Below are positions 9,346 through 19,800 of a DNA stretch of 64,000 bases, in pieces. Made by a program: the position numbers and the translations under genes. Below the pieces are notes generated by a model that was not told the DNA's origin, did no database searches, and was given only the letters and a program-made list of their open reading frames with translations. Each line of letters starts with the position of its first letter. Position 1 is the first letter of the stretch. The stretch is taken from NCBI GenBank assembly GCA_013373545.1, contig JABXHQ010000126.1, positions 25,772 to 89,771 of the forward strand, given 5' to 3'. The DNA is from Gammaproteobacteria bacterium. GTDB taxonomy: Bacteria; Pseudomonadota; Gammaproteobacteria; Enterobacterales; Kangiellaceae.

Positions 9346-10701
9346 TTGTTACCGCACATTCATATATCGGCCATCTGTGGCACTTTTATGGGCGGCATTG
9401 CCCAGCTAGCCAAGCAAAAAGGGTTTCACGTAAGCGGGTCGGATCAAAATTGCTATCCGCCAATGAGTACTCAGCTCGAGCAAGCGGGGATCGAATTATC
9501 ACAAGGTTTTAGTGCTGAAAACTTGCAGCCTCATCCGCAGTGTGTGGTGGTGGGTAATGCGATGTCGCGTGGTAATCCTGAAGTCGAATATTTGTTAGAA
9601 CGGGGACTGAATTACCGTTCTGGGCCGCAGTGGTTGGCCGAAAATGTACTGCATGACAAATGGGTAATTGCGGTAGCTGGCACCCATGGAAAAACGACGA
9701 CGGCTTCAATGGTGACTTGGATATTAGAGTATGCTGGCCTCAATCCTGGGTTCTTAATTGGGGGCGTGCCAGAGAATTTTTCGGTATCCGCGCGGGTAAC
9801 CGATTCGATATTCTTTGTGGTCGAAGCCGACGAATATGACACCGCGTTTTTTGATAAACGCTCGAAGTTTGTTCATTATCGAGCAAGAACAACCATATTG
9901 AATAATTTAGAGTTTGATCATGCGGATATTTTTGCTGATTTGGCCGCGATTGAAACTCAGTTTCATCACCTAGTGCGCACGATCCCAAACAATGGATTAA
10001 TTATTCACCCTGATCGCAGTGAGGCGCTCGATCGGGTATTAGAGCGTGGCAGCTGGTCGCCATTACAATCATTTGGTGCCAACGGACAATGGCGATATGG
10101 TCTATTGGCGGATGATGGTTCAGCGTTTGAAGTCTTTTACCAAGGCCAGTCTTATGGTGAAGTACATTGGCCGTTGTGTGGTTTGCACAATGTGAGTAAT
10201 GGACTTGCAGCCATTGCTGCGGCTCATCATGCCGGAGTGCTGATTGAAGACGCGGTAGCGGCTCTGGCGCAATTTAAAAATGTTAAGCGGCGCATGGAGC
10301 TGAAAGGTCAGGTGGGTGACATTGCGGTCTATGATGACTTTGCTCATCACCCCAGTGCGATAACTACAACGCTGGACGGTTTACGCAAGAAGGTTAAGCA
10401 GCAGCCGATCATAGCTGTGGTGGATGCGCGCTCAAACACCATGCGCATGGGCCATCATAAAGATAAAGTGATCCCAGCGCTGGCAGATGCCGACGTTAAA
10501 ATTATTCACGATCCGTCTCATATCAATTGGCGCGACGAAAATGGCGACACGTTGATTGTTGATTCAATTGAGCAAGTGATCAGTGAAATTATGAGTCGCG
10601 TAACCGCCGACAGTCAAATCTTGCTAATGAGTAACGGTGCCTTTGGCGGTATTTATGATAAGTTATTAGCGCGCTTAACAACTTGGCAGGCGAGCGCATA
10701 G
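9346..10701 (+). CDS. mpl: UDP-MurNAc:L-Ala-gamma-D-Glu-meso-DAP ligase
   Basis: Recycles the tripeptide released from peptidoglycan by joining it to UDP-MurNAc; cytoplasmic Mur-ligase family. The N-terminus HIHISAICGTFMGGIAQLA and SGSDQNCYPPMSTQLE match Mpl closely. The ATP-binding loop is AGTHGKTTTASM, followed by VVEADEYDTAFFDKRSKF and LNNLEFDHADIF; YDDFAHHPSAI and RSNTMRMG mark the C-terminal domain. The start is a TTG with AGGAG eight bases upstream, which gives the family N-terminus exactly. 451 residues, normal length. ubiX follows 57 bp later, a common gammaproteobacterial pairing. Confidence 0.95.
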   Translation: MLPHIHISAICGTFMGGIAQLAKQKGFHVSGSDQNCYPPMSTQLEQAGIELSQGFSAENLQPHPQCVVVGNAMSRGNPEVEYLLERGLNYRSGPQWLAENVLHDKWVIAVAGTHGKTTTASMVTWILEYAGLNPGFLIGGVPENFSVSARVTDSIFFVVEADEYDTAFFDKRSKFVHYRARTTILNNLEFDHADIFADLAAIETQFHHLVRTIPNNGLIIHPDRSEALDRVLERGSWSPLQSFGANGQWRYGLLADDGSAFEVFYQGQSYGEVHWPLCGLHNVSNGLAAIAAAHHAGVLIEDAVAALAQFKNVKRRMELKGQVGDIAVYDDFAHHPSAITTTLDGLRKKVKQQPIIAVVDARSNTMRMGHHKDKVIPALADADVKIIHDPSHINWRDENGDTLIVDSIEQVISEIMSRVTADSQILLMSNGAFGGIYDKLLARLTTWQASA

Positions 10702-10758
10702 AGTCCTTTCTCGCGTTAATTGTACTAAGCTTACTGCCATAGGATAAGGATCGAGTGT

Positions 10759-11382
10759 ATGACTCAATCACGCAAACATATTACCTTAGCGATGACCGGT
10801 GCTTCCGGTGCTGGCTACGCCGTGGCGTTATTGCAAGCGCTGCGTCAACATTATCAGCAAGTGTATTTATTGATCTCTGATGCCGCGCGCGTGGTGTTGG
10901 CAACGGAATTGAATTGGACTGTTCCGGAAAACCCAGCGAAAGCCGAGCAGCGACTTGCAGAATTAATCCCGGGAACGGGTGAGCTAACCGTATGTTCCAA
11001 AATGAATTGGATGTCACCGGTAGCGTCTGGCTCTGCGGCACCAAAACAAATGATCATTTGTCCATGCAGTACCGGTACTTTATCGGCGATTGCTAATGGC
11101 GCCAGTGATAATTTATTAGAGCGCGCCGCTGATGTGGTATTAAAAGAGCGCGGGCAATTAATTGTGATGCCACGAGAAACACCTTTTTCACTGATCCATT
11201 TAGAAAATATGACGCGTTTGGCTCAAGCCGGCGCTACCATCATGCCATTAGCACCAGGCTTTTATCAAAAACCGCAGAGCATTGATGACCTCTATCAATT
11301 TATGGCAGCACGAGCGTTGGACCACTTAGGTATCGATAACACGCTTATTGAGCGTTGGGGTTATCGTGGGAAGCAAGATTAA
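10759..11382 (+). CDS. ubiX: Flavin prenyltransferase UbiX
   Basis: Makes the prenylated FMN cofactor used by the UbiD decarboxylase in ubiquinone synthesis. Flavin-binding start [21 protein letters not shown], then [27 protein letters not shown] and [16 protein letters not shown], all signatures of the family. 207 residues, normal. GGATAAGGATCGAGTGT precedes the ATG. Probably co-transcribed with mpl. No ubiD in the window. Confidence 0.95.
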   Translation: MTQSRKHITLAMTGASGAGYAVALLQALRQHYQQVYLLISDAARVVLATELNWTVPENPAKAEQRLAELIPGTGELTVCSKMNWMSPVASGSAAPKQMIICPCSTGTLSAIANGASDNLLERAADVVLKERGQLIVMPRETPFSLIHLENMTRLAQAGATIMPLAPGFYQKPQSIDDLYQFMAARALDHLGIDNTLIERWGYRGKQD

Positions 11383-11410
11383 TAAAACTTCTAAAGACGA
11401 GTAAATATTT

Positions 11411-12007
11411 ATGAGATTGTCTGGCATTCTTATTATTTTAATTATCACTCAGGCAAGTTTGCTCCATGCTATCGAACCCCCTTTAATTTCGACTCAAGCG
11501 CAAGATGAATTCTTTAACGCAATAAAACAACACTGCGGAAAATCTTTTCGTGGAAAAATTGTCGTAGATAATCAACCAAGTGCTAGCTTCACCAATAAAG
11601 CCCTTATCATGCATGTGCGCGAGTGTTCGAATTTTCAATTAAAGATACCGTTTCATGTAGGAAAGGATGCATCACGAACTTGGATTATTACTAAAACCGG
11701 ATCGGGGCTGTCGCTTAAGCACGATCACCGTCATGCTGATGGTCAGTCTGATAGTTTAACGATGTATGGTGGTCATACGGTTGATTCTGGATTCACTAAT
11801 GTGCAATCGTTTCCCGCTGATGCTCCCACCATTGAAATGTTTGTTGCACAAGGACTGCCACAGTCAAATACTAATATCTGGCAGATTTACATCTATCCCA
11901 CGAAATTTACCTATCGGTTGATTCGCGAAGGTCGAGAATTTAAAGTTGATTTCGATTTAACTATTCCTGTCGAAAATCCGGCTGCGCCCTGGGGCTATCA
12001 AGACTAA
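11411..12007 (+). CDS. Secreted protein of unknown function
   Basis: 198 residues with a signal peptide (MRLSGILIILIITQASLLHA). The mature part has two cysteines (QHCGKSF, VRECSNF), likely a periplasmic disulfide, and a conserved-looking stretch SRTWIITKTGSGLSLKHDHRHADG, rich in His and Asp, followed by YGGHT and NVQSFPADAPT. I do not recognise a named family. It starts 28 bp after ubiX and may be the third gene of that transcript. Codon use is like its neighbours. Confidence 0.75.
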   Translation: MRLSGILIILIITQASLLHAIEPPLISTQAQDEFFNAIKQHCGKSFRGKIVVDNQPSASFTNKALIMHVRECSNFQLKIPFHVGKDASRTWIITKTGSGLSLKHDHRHADGQSDSLTMYGGHTVDSGFTNVQSFPADAPTIEMFVAQGLPQSNTNIWQIYIYPTKFTYRLIREGREFKVDFDLTIPVENPAAPWGYQD

Positions 12008-12197
12008 AGGTTCTCCAGTTTCAGCTTTATTTTCCAATTTCTTTGCTGCAAAACCGTTGCGGCGATGAGCGCGAATCGCAGCAACCTGGAGCATATTTAC
12101 TTGTATTTTTGTTATTGGCTTGGGGATACAGCGTTAATAATCGCTATGTATTCAAGCCATGCAAGGGGAGTGGTGGGGCTACAATCATCGATGCTTA

Positions 12198-13721
12198 TTA
12201 GCCGTTCTCTTGCTGACTTTCTACAAAGGCTTCAATTAACGAAGAGGAGTCCGCTGGGTGTTGCTCGGAAGATTTTTTGTTTTGTAAATTGAGTCGTTTC
12301 AGCAGCGCAAGTTCGCTTAGATTAGCGCCACTGTATTGGCCTCGGACACCATCGCACTTTAAGGCGTAGAGTAAGCGGACCAATTGATTATCGTCGACGT
12401 CGATAGCGACCACCCGAATTGAGAATTTGTGGGCTAAGGAAATAATCGCATCGAGTAGGGTACGTGATTGTTGATCATCGTTAAGGTTATTCAGCAGAGC
12501 ACTATCAACTTTTATTTTTTGAATTTGGCCAGAACAAAGCAGTTGCAAAGAAGAAGGCCCAATGCCAAAGTTTATTAAACTGATTCGACAACCCATCATG
12601 TGCAATCGAGCGATCGCTTTATTGGCATCTGGACTGGTTAATAAGGTTTTCTCGGCCACTTCAAATTCGAGTTGTTCACCGCTAATGCGATGTAAGTTAA
12701 TTTGGTCGCGAATAAAATTAACGCCATGATTGGAGGTTAGCAGCGGTTTTAGTAGTGGCAAAATTACTCTTGGGACTGCTGCTGTCGTTTGTGTTTGCCA
12801 GTGCGCTATTTTTTGGCAAGCGGTGCTGATCAAATGTTGATTAAGCTTAGCTTGTAATTGACCGCGCTCAGCAATTTTTTCGAGTTTTTCTGCACTTATG
12901 TCCGGTAAGTTTGTGGTGGTTAAGTGTAATTTAACCGCACAAACGCGGTCGCTATTAAGCTCCACTTCGACATCATAAGTTGTTTCGAAGGTGTTGTTTT
13001 CTATATCTTGACGTAATTGTTTTTGCTGCTGTTTTAGCTGGTTAATTTTTTGATTAAAATCAGCGCTAAAGATATGTACCCTATCACGACCGTGATGCTT
13101 GGCATCGTACATAGCTAAATCAGCTGATTTAAGTAGCGCTTTGTAACTGTTGCCGTTCAGCGGGTAAAGGCTCACACCAATGCTGACAGTAACATTGAGT
13201 GTCAAATCGCCAATTTCGAGCGGCTGCTTTAGTGCTTCTTGCAGTGTATACAGCACTTGTTCTATCGCTTGCTCATTTTCCAACTCTTCGACCACCAAAC
13301 AAAACTCATCGCCGGATAAGCGCGCCAGAATATCCATCGACCGAATCACCGCGGTGATTCGTTGGCTGACCATTATTAGCACTTGATCGCCAACATCGTG
13401 GCCATGGGCATCATTAATGGCTTTAAAGTGGTCGATATCGATAAAGACAAAAGCGAAGGGGATTTGATGGCGTTGGCTGCGATGAATGGCTTGCTCGACA
13501 AGGATGGCCAACAGTTCGCGATTTGGAAGATGAGTCAGCGGATCTCGCTGATGCTGCAGCTGTTCACTGCAAAGCGGTGGATGCTTTTGACGCGCAATAT
13601 GTTCTTCTGCCAGCTTTTGGAAAAGTTTTGACAGGTGCAGCCGAGACCCTTCGCGGACTTGTGCGAGCAAATCAGGATCAATTCGCCGCACCAACTGTTT
13701 TATTTTTTGGCTATCTTGCAT
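12198..13721 (-). CDS. GGDEF protein with degenerate EAL domain
   Basis: 507 residues, cytoplasmic, no membrane segment. An N-terminal helical region (1-60) is followed by a GGDEF domain: DPLTHLPNRELL, FVFIDIDHFKAIND, and ARLSGDEFCLV, where SGDEF is an accepted active form. VSIGVSLYP and ADLAMYDAKHHGRD complete it. From about residue 245 the fold resembles an EAL domain but the EAL motif is absent (YDVEVEL), and the later metal residues are replaced (EVAEKTLL, LINFGIGPSSL, IKVDSALL, IDVDDNQ). It is therefore likely a diguanylate cyclase whose EAL half is only structural or a ligand sensor. Ends in a Ser/Gln-rich tail. Confidence 0.88.
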   Translation of the reverse strand: MQDSQKIKQLVRRIDPDLLAQVREGSRLHLSKLFQKLAEEHIARQKHPPLCSEQLQHQRDPLTHLPNRELLAILVEQAIHRSQRHQIPFAFVFIDIDHFKAINDAHGHDVGDQVLIMVSQRITAVIRSMDILARLSGDEFCLVVEELENEQAIEQVLYTLQEALKQPLEIGDLTLNVTVSIGVSLYPLNGNSYKALLKSADLAMYDAKHHGRDRVHIFSADFNQKINQLKQQQKQLRQDIENNTFETTYDVEVELNSDRVCAVKLHLTTTNLPDISAEKLEKIAERGQLQAKLNQHLISTACQKIAHWQTQTTAAVPRVILPLLKPLLTSNHGVNFIRDQINLHRISGEQLEFEVAEKTLLTSPDANKAIARLHMMGCRISLINFGIGPSSLQLLCSGQIQKIKVDSALLNNLNDDQQSRTLLDAIISLAHKFSIRVVAIDVDDNQLVRLLYALKCDGVRGQYSGANLSELALLKRLNLQNKKSSEQHPADSSSLIEAFVESQQENG

Positions 13722-14034
13722 GGTTCAACAGAGGTCTAATTAATTTGACATCCAATAAGCACCGAGTGCTTGGCCCCTTGTTTATTTCGCGTCACTCAAA
13801 ACACGCAACTTTAACCGCCGCTAGCTGTTCACCAACAATCAAAGCCTGCTATGATGGCGGTGAGAACTTTGCCAGTAAGCGGTTGAAATTTAATCAAGAG
13901 TATCACCCTTGGTTCTGGGGGTGAATAGGAATAGTTGATTATTTAGTAATCAGTATAAAAAACAACCAGTTAGCGAAAAAGGTTACAAAGTGAGATTATT
14001 TTTTGCTTATAACTTATTGATAACAATATAAAAT
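13722..14034. other. Intergenic region between divergent genes
   Basis: 313 bp between the starts of the GGDEF gene and the AddB-like gene. It contains an inverted repeat AAGCAC-cga-GTGCTT at 13757-13771 and an AT-rich end. TTGCTT and TATAAA (18-bp spacer) lie at 14003-14032 but would start transcription at or after the ATG. No gene supported; the 13523-13924 plus-strand ORF is mostly antisense to the GGDEF gene. Confidence 0.5.
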
Positions 14035-16797
14035 ATGAAATCTCAACTATCGCCCGAGACAGTCTTCCAGCAGCTTCAATCGCAACAAGCCTCGTTAATC
14101 ACGGCCAGTAATCGTCAAGCTCGATTTTGGATGCAAGCCTTTCATCAATTCGCCAGTGGGCAAGTTGCGGTGTGGTCGATGCCGGATATTTTGCCCTACT
14201 CGGGCTGGCTTGATCGGCTGTTTAACAGTGTCGAAGACACGCTGCCGGTCGTCTTTAATGCGGTCGAAGCGAAGTGGACTTTTGAGTCGATTATTCGCCG
14301 CAGCTCGGCGCAAGACTATTTGATTTCGCTGCGAGCTACCGCCGCTAAAGCACACGAAGCGGTTACCCAATTAAATCAGTTTGCCCTGACTTTAGATGAG
14401 TCGATAATGCTGGCTGAGGAGCATCAGCTGTTCCACCAGTGGCATCAAGAGTATCAGCAACGATTGGCGCAAGCGACGGCCATTGATCGTGCACAGCTCG
14501 CCGATTGGATCCGCGCGCGCTGTGCTACATTGAATTTACACTCAGCGCGACTGGCTAAAGGTCATACGCTTTATTTATTGGGGTTCCATCAGGTTGAGCC
14601 GAGTTTTATGCAGCTATTGGAGCAGCTCGCTGAAGCTTTGCAGCTGTCAATTCATTTGCTTACACCGGAGCAAACCGCTGGATTACATCGTTTTGGTCGG
14701 CTCCCGTCTCAGGCTCCAACGGCTCAGCTACATAAGGCGCTTGACTGCCAACATGAGCTGTACGCGGTTGCGAATTGGGCGTTAGGTATTATTGCGCAAC
14801 AGCCGCAGGCAAAAGTGGCCATAGTTGTCCCCAATCTAGAACAGCAGCGCTTACTGGTTGAACAGATTTTTCGAGAGGTATTACACCCAGAATCGCTCAA
14901 TCGAGCGCGGCCGGAACAACCGCTGTTTAATATTTCTGTGGGAAAGCCGCTTAGTCAATTTGCGATGTTTCGCGTTGCCATTAATTTACTGAAGCTACTG
15001 AAAGGTTCAATCACTACCGATGCGTTGGTGGAATTGCTCACCAGTGGTATGCCAGGTTTGCTGAACAGTGCGTTAACTGTTGAGCAACAATCCGCCCTGC
15101 GGCAGCTGGCGTTTCAATTGCCACAAAGGCGCAAACAATATTGGTCGTTGACTGCGCTGTTTAAATTACTTGAGCCTGCTGACGTGTTGACTAAGACAGC
15201 TGTGGTGGTTGGACTCGAAGACACCTTGAAAACACCGCGCGCGCGACTTGAAGATTTTCTTGCCCAACTACCTGCCCGATGTCCGCCGGGCCAGTGGGGA
15301 CAATTGATGACCCATTGGCTGACCTTGTGGCAATGGCCAACAGACGAAAGCTTGGGCAGTTATGAATTTCAATTAAGAGATGTGATTTTAACTCAGTTGC
15401 AAGGCTTAAAAAGTTACAATGCGGTTATTGCGCCCTGCACTTTAGAGCAAGCTCTGGAGTTGTTAGAGAGTGTAACCGCCGGCGCGGTATTTCAACCAAA
15501 AAGCCAAGATGAACCGATTAACATAATGGGGCTTTATGAAGCAGTCGGATTAGGCTTTGAGTATCTTTGGGTAACCGGTATGAGTGATGAAATCATTCCT
15601 GCGATGCCCGATCCCAATCCGTTTATTCCGCTGGCCATAGCGCGTCAACATCAGCTCCCTGGTTCTGGCCCTGAGCGCGAATTAAGTTATGCAAATGCAC
15701 TGCTAAGTCACTTAATTGCGTGTTCTGATCAAATTAACTTTAGCTATTACCAACAAGATGGTGAGCGACATTTGAGTCCAAGCGCTTTGGTGGCGGCGCA
15801 ACTCGCAAGCCATCAGGTGGCTTTTACCGATAAGTGGTTGTCGTTAACTGTGCCAACCCGTATTCAAGCGCAACTGCCTGCGGTGGCTTTACAGTCTTAC
15901 CTCGATGAACAAGGCGTTGAGTTAAATGCCGGTGAACTGTTGGGAGGGAGCCAGTTTGTTAATGCTCAAGCTATGTGCCCAATGCAAGCCTATTTAGCTT
16001 TCCGTCTCGGACTTGTTGAGCAAGAGCCCGTTCAGACCGGGATAGATCCGCGTGATCGCGGAACTTGGTTACATCGAGCTTTACAAATTATTTGGCAAGA
16101 ATTGGGCAGTCAAACGCGGCTTAATCATTTCTCTTCCGAGCAGTTACACAGTCTCGTTGAGCGTACCTTGGTAACGGTTTATCACCCACACCTTCCAGCG
16201 CAAAACTTATTGCGCACGCTTGAAATTGAGCGGGCACAGCAAACAATTATGGCATTGTTAGAGTTGGAGCGAAAACGCGCTCCGTTTCAAGTAGCGGCGA
16301 CCGAACAAAAAGTGGCCATTACGCTCGCGGGATTAACCTTAGATTGTCGCCTTGATCGAGTAGATACGATTGAGATTGATGGCGCGACAGCAACCGCGGT
16401 GATTGATTATAAAACTGGGCAAGTGGCGAGTCATCAATGGTTGAAAGAGCGCATTAGCGATCCTCAATTACCCTTGTATTTGATGACCGCACAAGATTCG
16501 ATAAAAGCGCTAAGCTTCGTGCAAGTGAATCCGAGTGAAGTAAAGTTTGTGGGGGTTAGCGAGTCTGAAGCTGTGTTTCCCAAAGTAAAATCGCTTAGCG
16601 CACAAGATAAAACGTTTAACAATTGGCGTGAGTTTACTGATCATATTGAGCAGCAATTGTTAACGCTAATGAATGAAATACGCAATGGCGTTGCCAGCGT
16701 AACGCCATTACAAAATCCAGATGCTTGCCGTTATTGTCCCTTCGACGCCGTCTGTCGTATTGATGAGCTTGAACCGTTTATTAACGAGGATGACTAA
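14035..16797 (+). CDS. AddB-like PD-(D/E)XK nuclease subunit, DNA repair
   Basis: 920 residues. The C-terminal RecB-type nuclease is clear: GTWLHRALQIIW, LDCRLDRVDTIEI and AVIDYKTGQ carry the metal and catalytic residues. A cysteine upstream of the nuclease (AQAMCPMQAYLAFRLG) and a trio at the end (DACRYCPFDAVC) match the 4Fe-4S staple of AddB-type nucleases. The N-terminal half resembles an inactivated helicase: ITASNRQARF lacks a Walker A lysine, while VAIVVPNLEQQR and WVTGMSDEIIPAMPDPNPFIP fit the AddB-like fold. It is the partner of the next gene, whose start lies 3 bp after this stop. No Shine-Dalgarno is visible before the ATG. Likely role: double-strand-break end processing. Confidence 0.88.
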   Translation: MKSQLSPETVFQQLQSQQASLITASNRQARFWMQAFHQFASGQVAVWSMPDILPYSGWLDRLFNSVEDTLPVVFNAVEAKWTFESIIRRSSAQDYLISLRATAAKAHEAVTQLNQFALTLDESIMLAEEHQLFHQWHQEYQQRLAQATAIDRAQLADWIRARCATLNLHSARLAKGHTLYLLGFHQVEPSFMQLLEQLAEALQLSIHLLTPEQTAGLHRFGRLPSQAPTAQLHKALDCQHELYAVANWALGIIAQQPQAKVAIVVPNLEQQRLLVEQIFREVLHPESLNRARPEQPLFNISVGKPLSQFAMFRVAINLLKLLKGSITTDALVELLTSGMPGLLNSALTVEQQSALRQLAFQLPQRRKQYWSLTALFKLLEPADVLTKTAVVVGLEDTLKTPRARLEDFLAQLPARCPPGQWGQLMTHWLTLWQWPTDESLGSYEFQLRDVILTQLQGLKSYNAVIAPCTLEQALELLESVTAGAVFQPKSQDEPINIMGLYEAVGLGFEYLWVTGMSDEIIPAMPDPNPFIPLAIARQHQLPGSGPERELSYANALLSHLIACSDQINFSYYQQDGERHLSPSALVAAQLASHQVAFTDKWLSLTVPTRIQAQLPAVALQSYLDEQGVELNAGELLGGSQFVNAQAMCPMQAYLAFRLGLVEQEPVQTGIDPRDRGTWLHRALQIIWQELGSQTRLNHFSSEQLHSLVERTLVTVYHPHLPAQNLLRTLEIERAQQTIMALLELERKRAPFQVAATEQKVAITLAGLTLDCRLDRVDTIEIDGATATAVIDYKTGQVASHQWLKERISDPQLPLYLMTAQDSIKALSFVQVNPSEVKFVGVSESEAVFPKVKSLSAQDKTFNNWREFTDHIEQQLLTLMNEIRNGVASVTPLQNPDACRYCPFDAVCRIDELEPFINEDD

Positions 16798-16800
16798 ATC

Positions 16801-19800
16801 ATGTTAGTGGATGCAAAGGCACGTGAACGAGCAATCGATCCAAAGCAATCCTTTATTGTGCAGGCGCCAGCCGGTTCAGGAAAAACGGGGTTAATTACCC
16901 AGCGTTATTTACGTTTATTGGCGACAGTTGAGAAGCCCGAGCATATCTTAGCAATTACCTTCACTCGCAAAGCGGCAAATGAAATGCGCGAGCGTATACT
17001 TGCCGCATTACAGCGAGCGAAGTTAGCATCGCCTGACTCCCCCCATGAGCAAAAAATCTGGCAGCTAGCGCACCAAGCGCTGCAGCAAGATGAAAAGTAT
17101 GGATGGCAGTTGATCGACAATCCAGCGCGGCTAAAGATTCAAACCATCGACAGCTTATCATCGAGCTTAGTTAAACAAATGCCGATTCTCGCAAAGTTTG
17201 GAATTCCATCGGGTATCGAAGATAAACCGTTTGCAATTTATCGCCAGGCTGCAGAGCAATTTATTCAGTCAGTATTGGTCGAACGTGATTTTTCTGATGG
17301 TCAGGCCGTGCCGACAAACCCCGAACATTTGACTGTGATTGAGCACGCGGTATTTCATCTGCTGCAACATGTTGATAATGACGTTAGTAAATTGTCGCGT
17401 TTATTTCAGTCGATGTTAGCGCGTCGCGACCAATGGATCCGGCATTTTGTCACCAGTGAAAAGCTACTCGACCGGGATGGTCTTGAACAAGCGCTAGAGT
17501 ACTTTGTTGCGAACCAAATGCAGGCATTTTCAGCGACCGTACCGGCGTCACTAGGGCGTGAGTTTTTTCATCTGACAGAGACCTTGATTGAAAATTTACA
17601 TTATCTCGATAAGCCTTTAGCCGATGATCATCCTTTGCTTGCGCTTGCATCATTGAAAGACTGGCCATCGCTTTCAACCGACGGTTTAGCGCTTTGGCAC
17701 AAAGTCGCCGAGTTTCTGCTGACCAAGAGTCCTGACAGTAGTAAACGGCGCCTAAAAGCGCGTTGGACGCAAGCTGATGGCTTCATTCCTAGCAGTACGA
17801 AGAATAAAGAAGCTAAGTCGCAAGCCAAAATACAAAAAGCTTTGAGAGAAACTTTATTTGAGCAACTCGAGAGTTATCCTGCCTTTATTGGCAAGTTATC
17901 CGAAGTAATGGACTTGCCGAATACTAAGTTCACGGAGCAACAGTGGCAGTTAATAGAGTCGTTGCAAGTTTGTTTAAAGTACTTGTTAGGTTTTTTAAAA
18001 GTTGAGTTTCAAGCGCAAGGAAAAGTTGATTTTGCGGAGTTATCCTTGGCTGCGCTGCATGCATTAAGTGATGAGGTCGGCGCGACCGATTTGGCTATGA
18101 AACTCGATTATCGTATTCAACATATATTAGTGGATGAATTTCAAGATACCTCACATAGTCAATATGAGCTCTTAAGATTATTGACCCTAGGCTGGCAAGC
18201 GAATGATGGGCGCACATTATTTGTGGTCGGTGATCCCATGCAATCAATTTATCGTTTTCGCGAAGCCGACGTTGGTCTGTTCTTAGATTGCCGCCGCCAA
18301 GGTTTAGCTGGAATACCTCTGCAGGCATTACGGTTAGAAATGAACTTTCGCTCGCGGGCGGGAATTGTGAATTGGGTTAATCAAGCGTTCAAAACTATTT
18401 TTCCAACGCAAGAAAAAGCTATGTTAGGCGCGGTTCCGCTAAGCGTCGCGAAGGCTAACGCGGCTGATGACGATCAGGCCGTTTTTTTTCACCATGAATT
18501 TAAACAGAATGTTGATTCATATCAGGCGCAGAAAATGCAAATGATCATTGCAGATATTGCGCTGCGCTTTCCAAGCGACAGCGTTGCGGTTTTAGTTCGT
18601 TCAAAACAGCATGCCAGCGACATTATAGCGACATTAAAAACCTCAGGCATTGCGGTTGAAGCGGTTGAAATGGAACGGCTTTCCCAACGACCGATGATTA
18701 AAATTTTACTACAGTTAACACGGCTCGTATTAAATCCGGAAGATACATTAGCTTTTACAGCACTGATGCGCTCAGCCTTATGTGGCGTTACCTTACCAAC
18801 CATTACCGCGTTACTCAGCAATAATTCTGCGCCAGGTTATTGGTTTAGTCGTGTTGCCGCAGATAATCGGTTACTCAATGAGCTGCCATTGGCTGAAGAC
18901 GAGTGCCGTCGCGTGATTTCGCTTGTTGAAAATCTTTGGCCGTTATTAAAGCAGCGCGCAACGCTTCCGTTTGCCGAGTTAATTCATAGTGCATTTGTAG
19001 CGCTAGGTGGACTTCATGTATTTAACTCGGCTCGTGATGCTCAAGACCTTAGACAGTACATTGAGTTAATTCATCTGCGCTTTAGCGAGAAAAGCAGTGT
19101 GACGATTGAACAGTTGAATCAGTTGGTTGATGAACTGTTTTCCGCGAGTGATGCAAATACTGATGGTTTTAAAGTGGCTGTTATGACCATTCATAAGTCG
19201 AAAGGTTTAGAGTTTGATCATGTCATTATTCCACATTTAGAAAAGTCAATTCCAGCCGATGATAAACAGCTTATTCTCTGGCAAGAATTATCGGTTGAAG
19301 ATCGAACGGCTAATTTTTTAGTGGCACCGATGCCCAGCGGTAAAAATAGTAATGACAAAATTCATAATTTATTAAAGCAGCTAAATCAACAGAAAAGTTT
19401 ATACGAAGCCGGCCGTCTTTTATATGTGGCGACCACTCGAGCAAAGAAATGTCTCCATCTAATTGCTCAAACCAACATTCGCCCAGGAAATGAAAAGCAA
19501 GCGGCTATGGGTGAAGACTGGGTAATTTCACAACCGAAAGCAAACTCACTGTTGGCGCAATTGTGGCCGGTAGTTGAGCCTTCGATATTAACTCAATTAA
19601 AAAATTATGCGGGTGGCGAAACAGAAATACATCAAACGCAAGCTACTCAACGCTTAATAACTCGACTCGCCGAGCCGTGGGTTTGTCAATTACCAGTGAG
19701 TCCGGCACCCGTCAATCGTCCACGCTTAACGCTGGCGCAAGATGAAGCCATGGCGTCTGTAGAGGTTCATGATAACGCGATTGTTATGGGAAACTTGATC

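Noticed and set aside
12065-12292. 75-residue plus-strand ORF
   Set aside because: Its second half is antisense to the GGDEF gene, it has no ribosome site, and no protein-like features.
13523-13924. 133-residue plus-strand ORF
   Set aside because: Mostly antisense shadow of the GGDEF gene's 5' end.
14003-14032. TTGCTT/TATAAA before the AddB-like gene
   Set aside because: Transcription would start at the ATG; the -35 match is poor.
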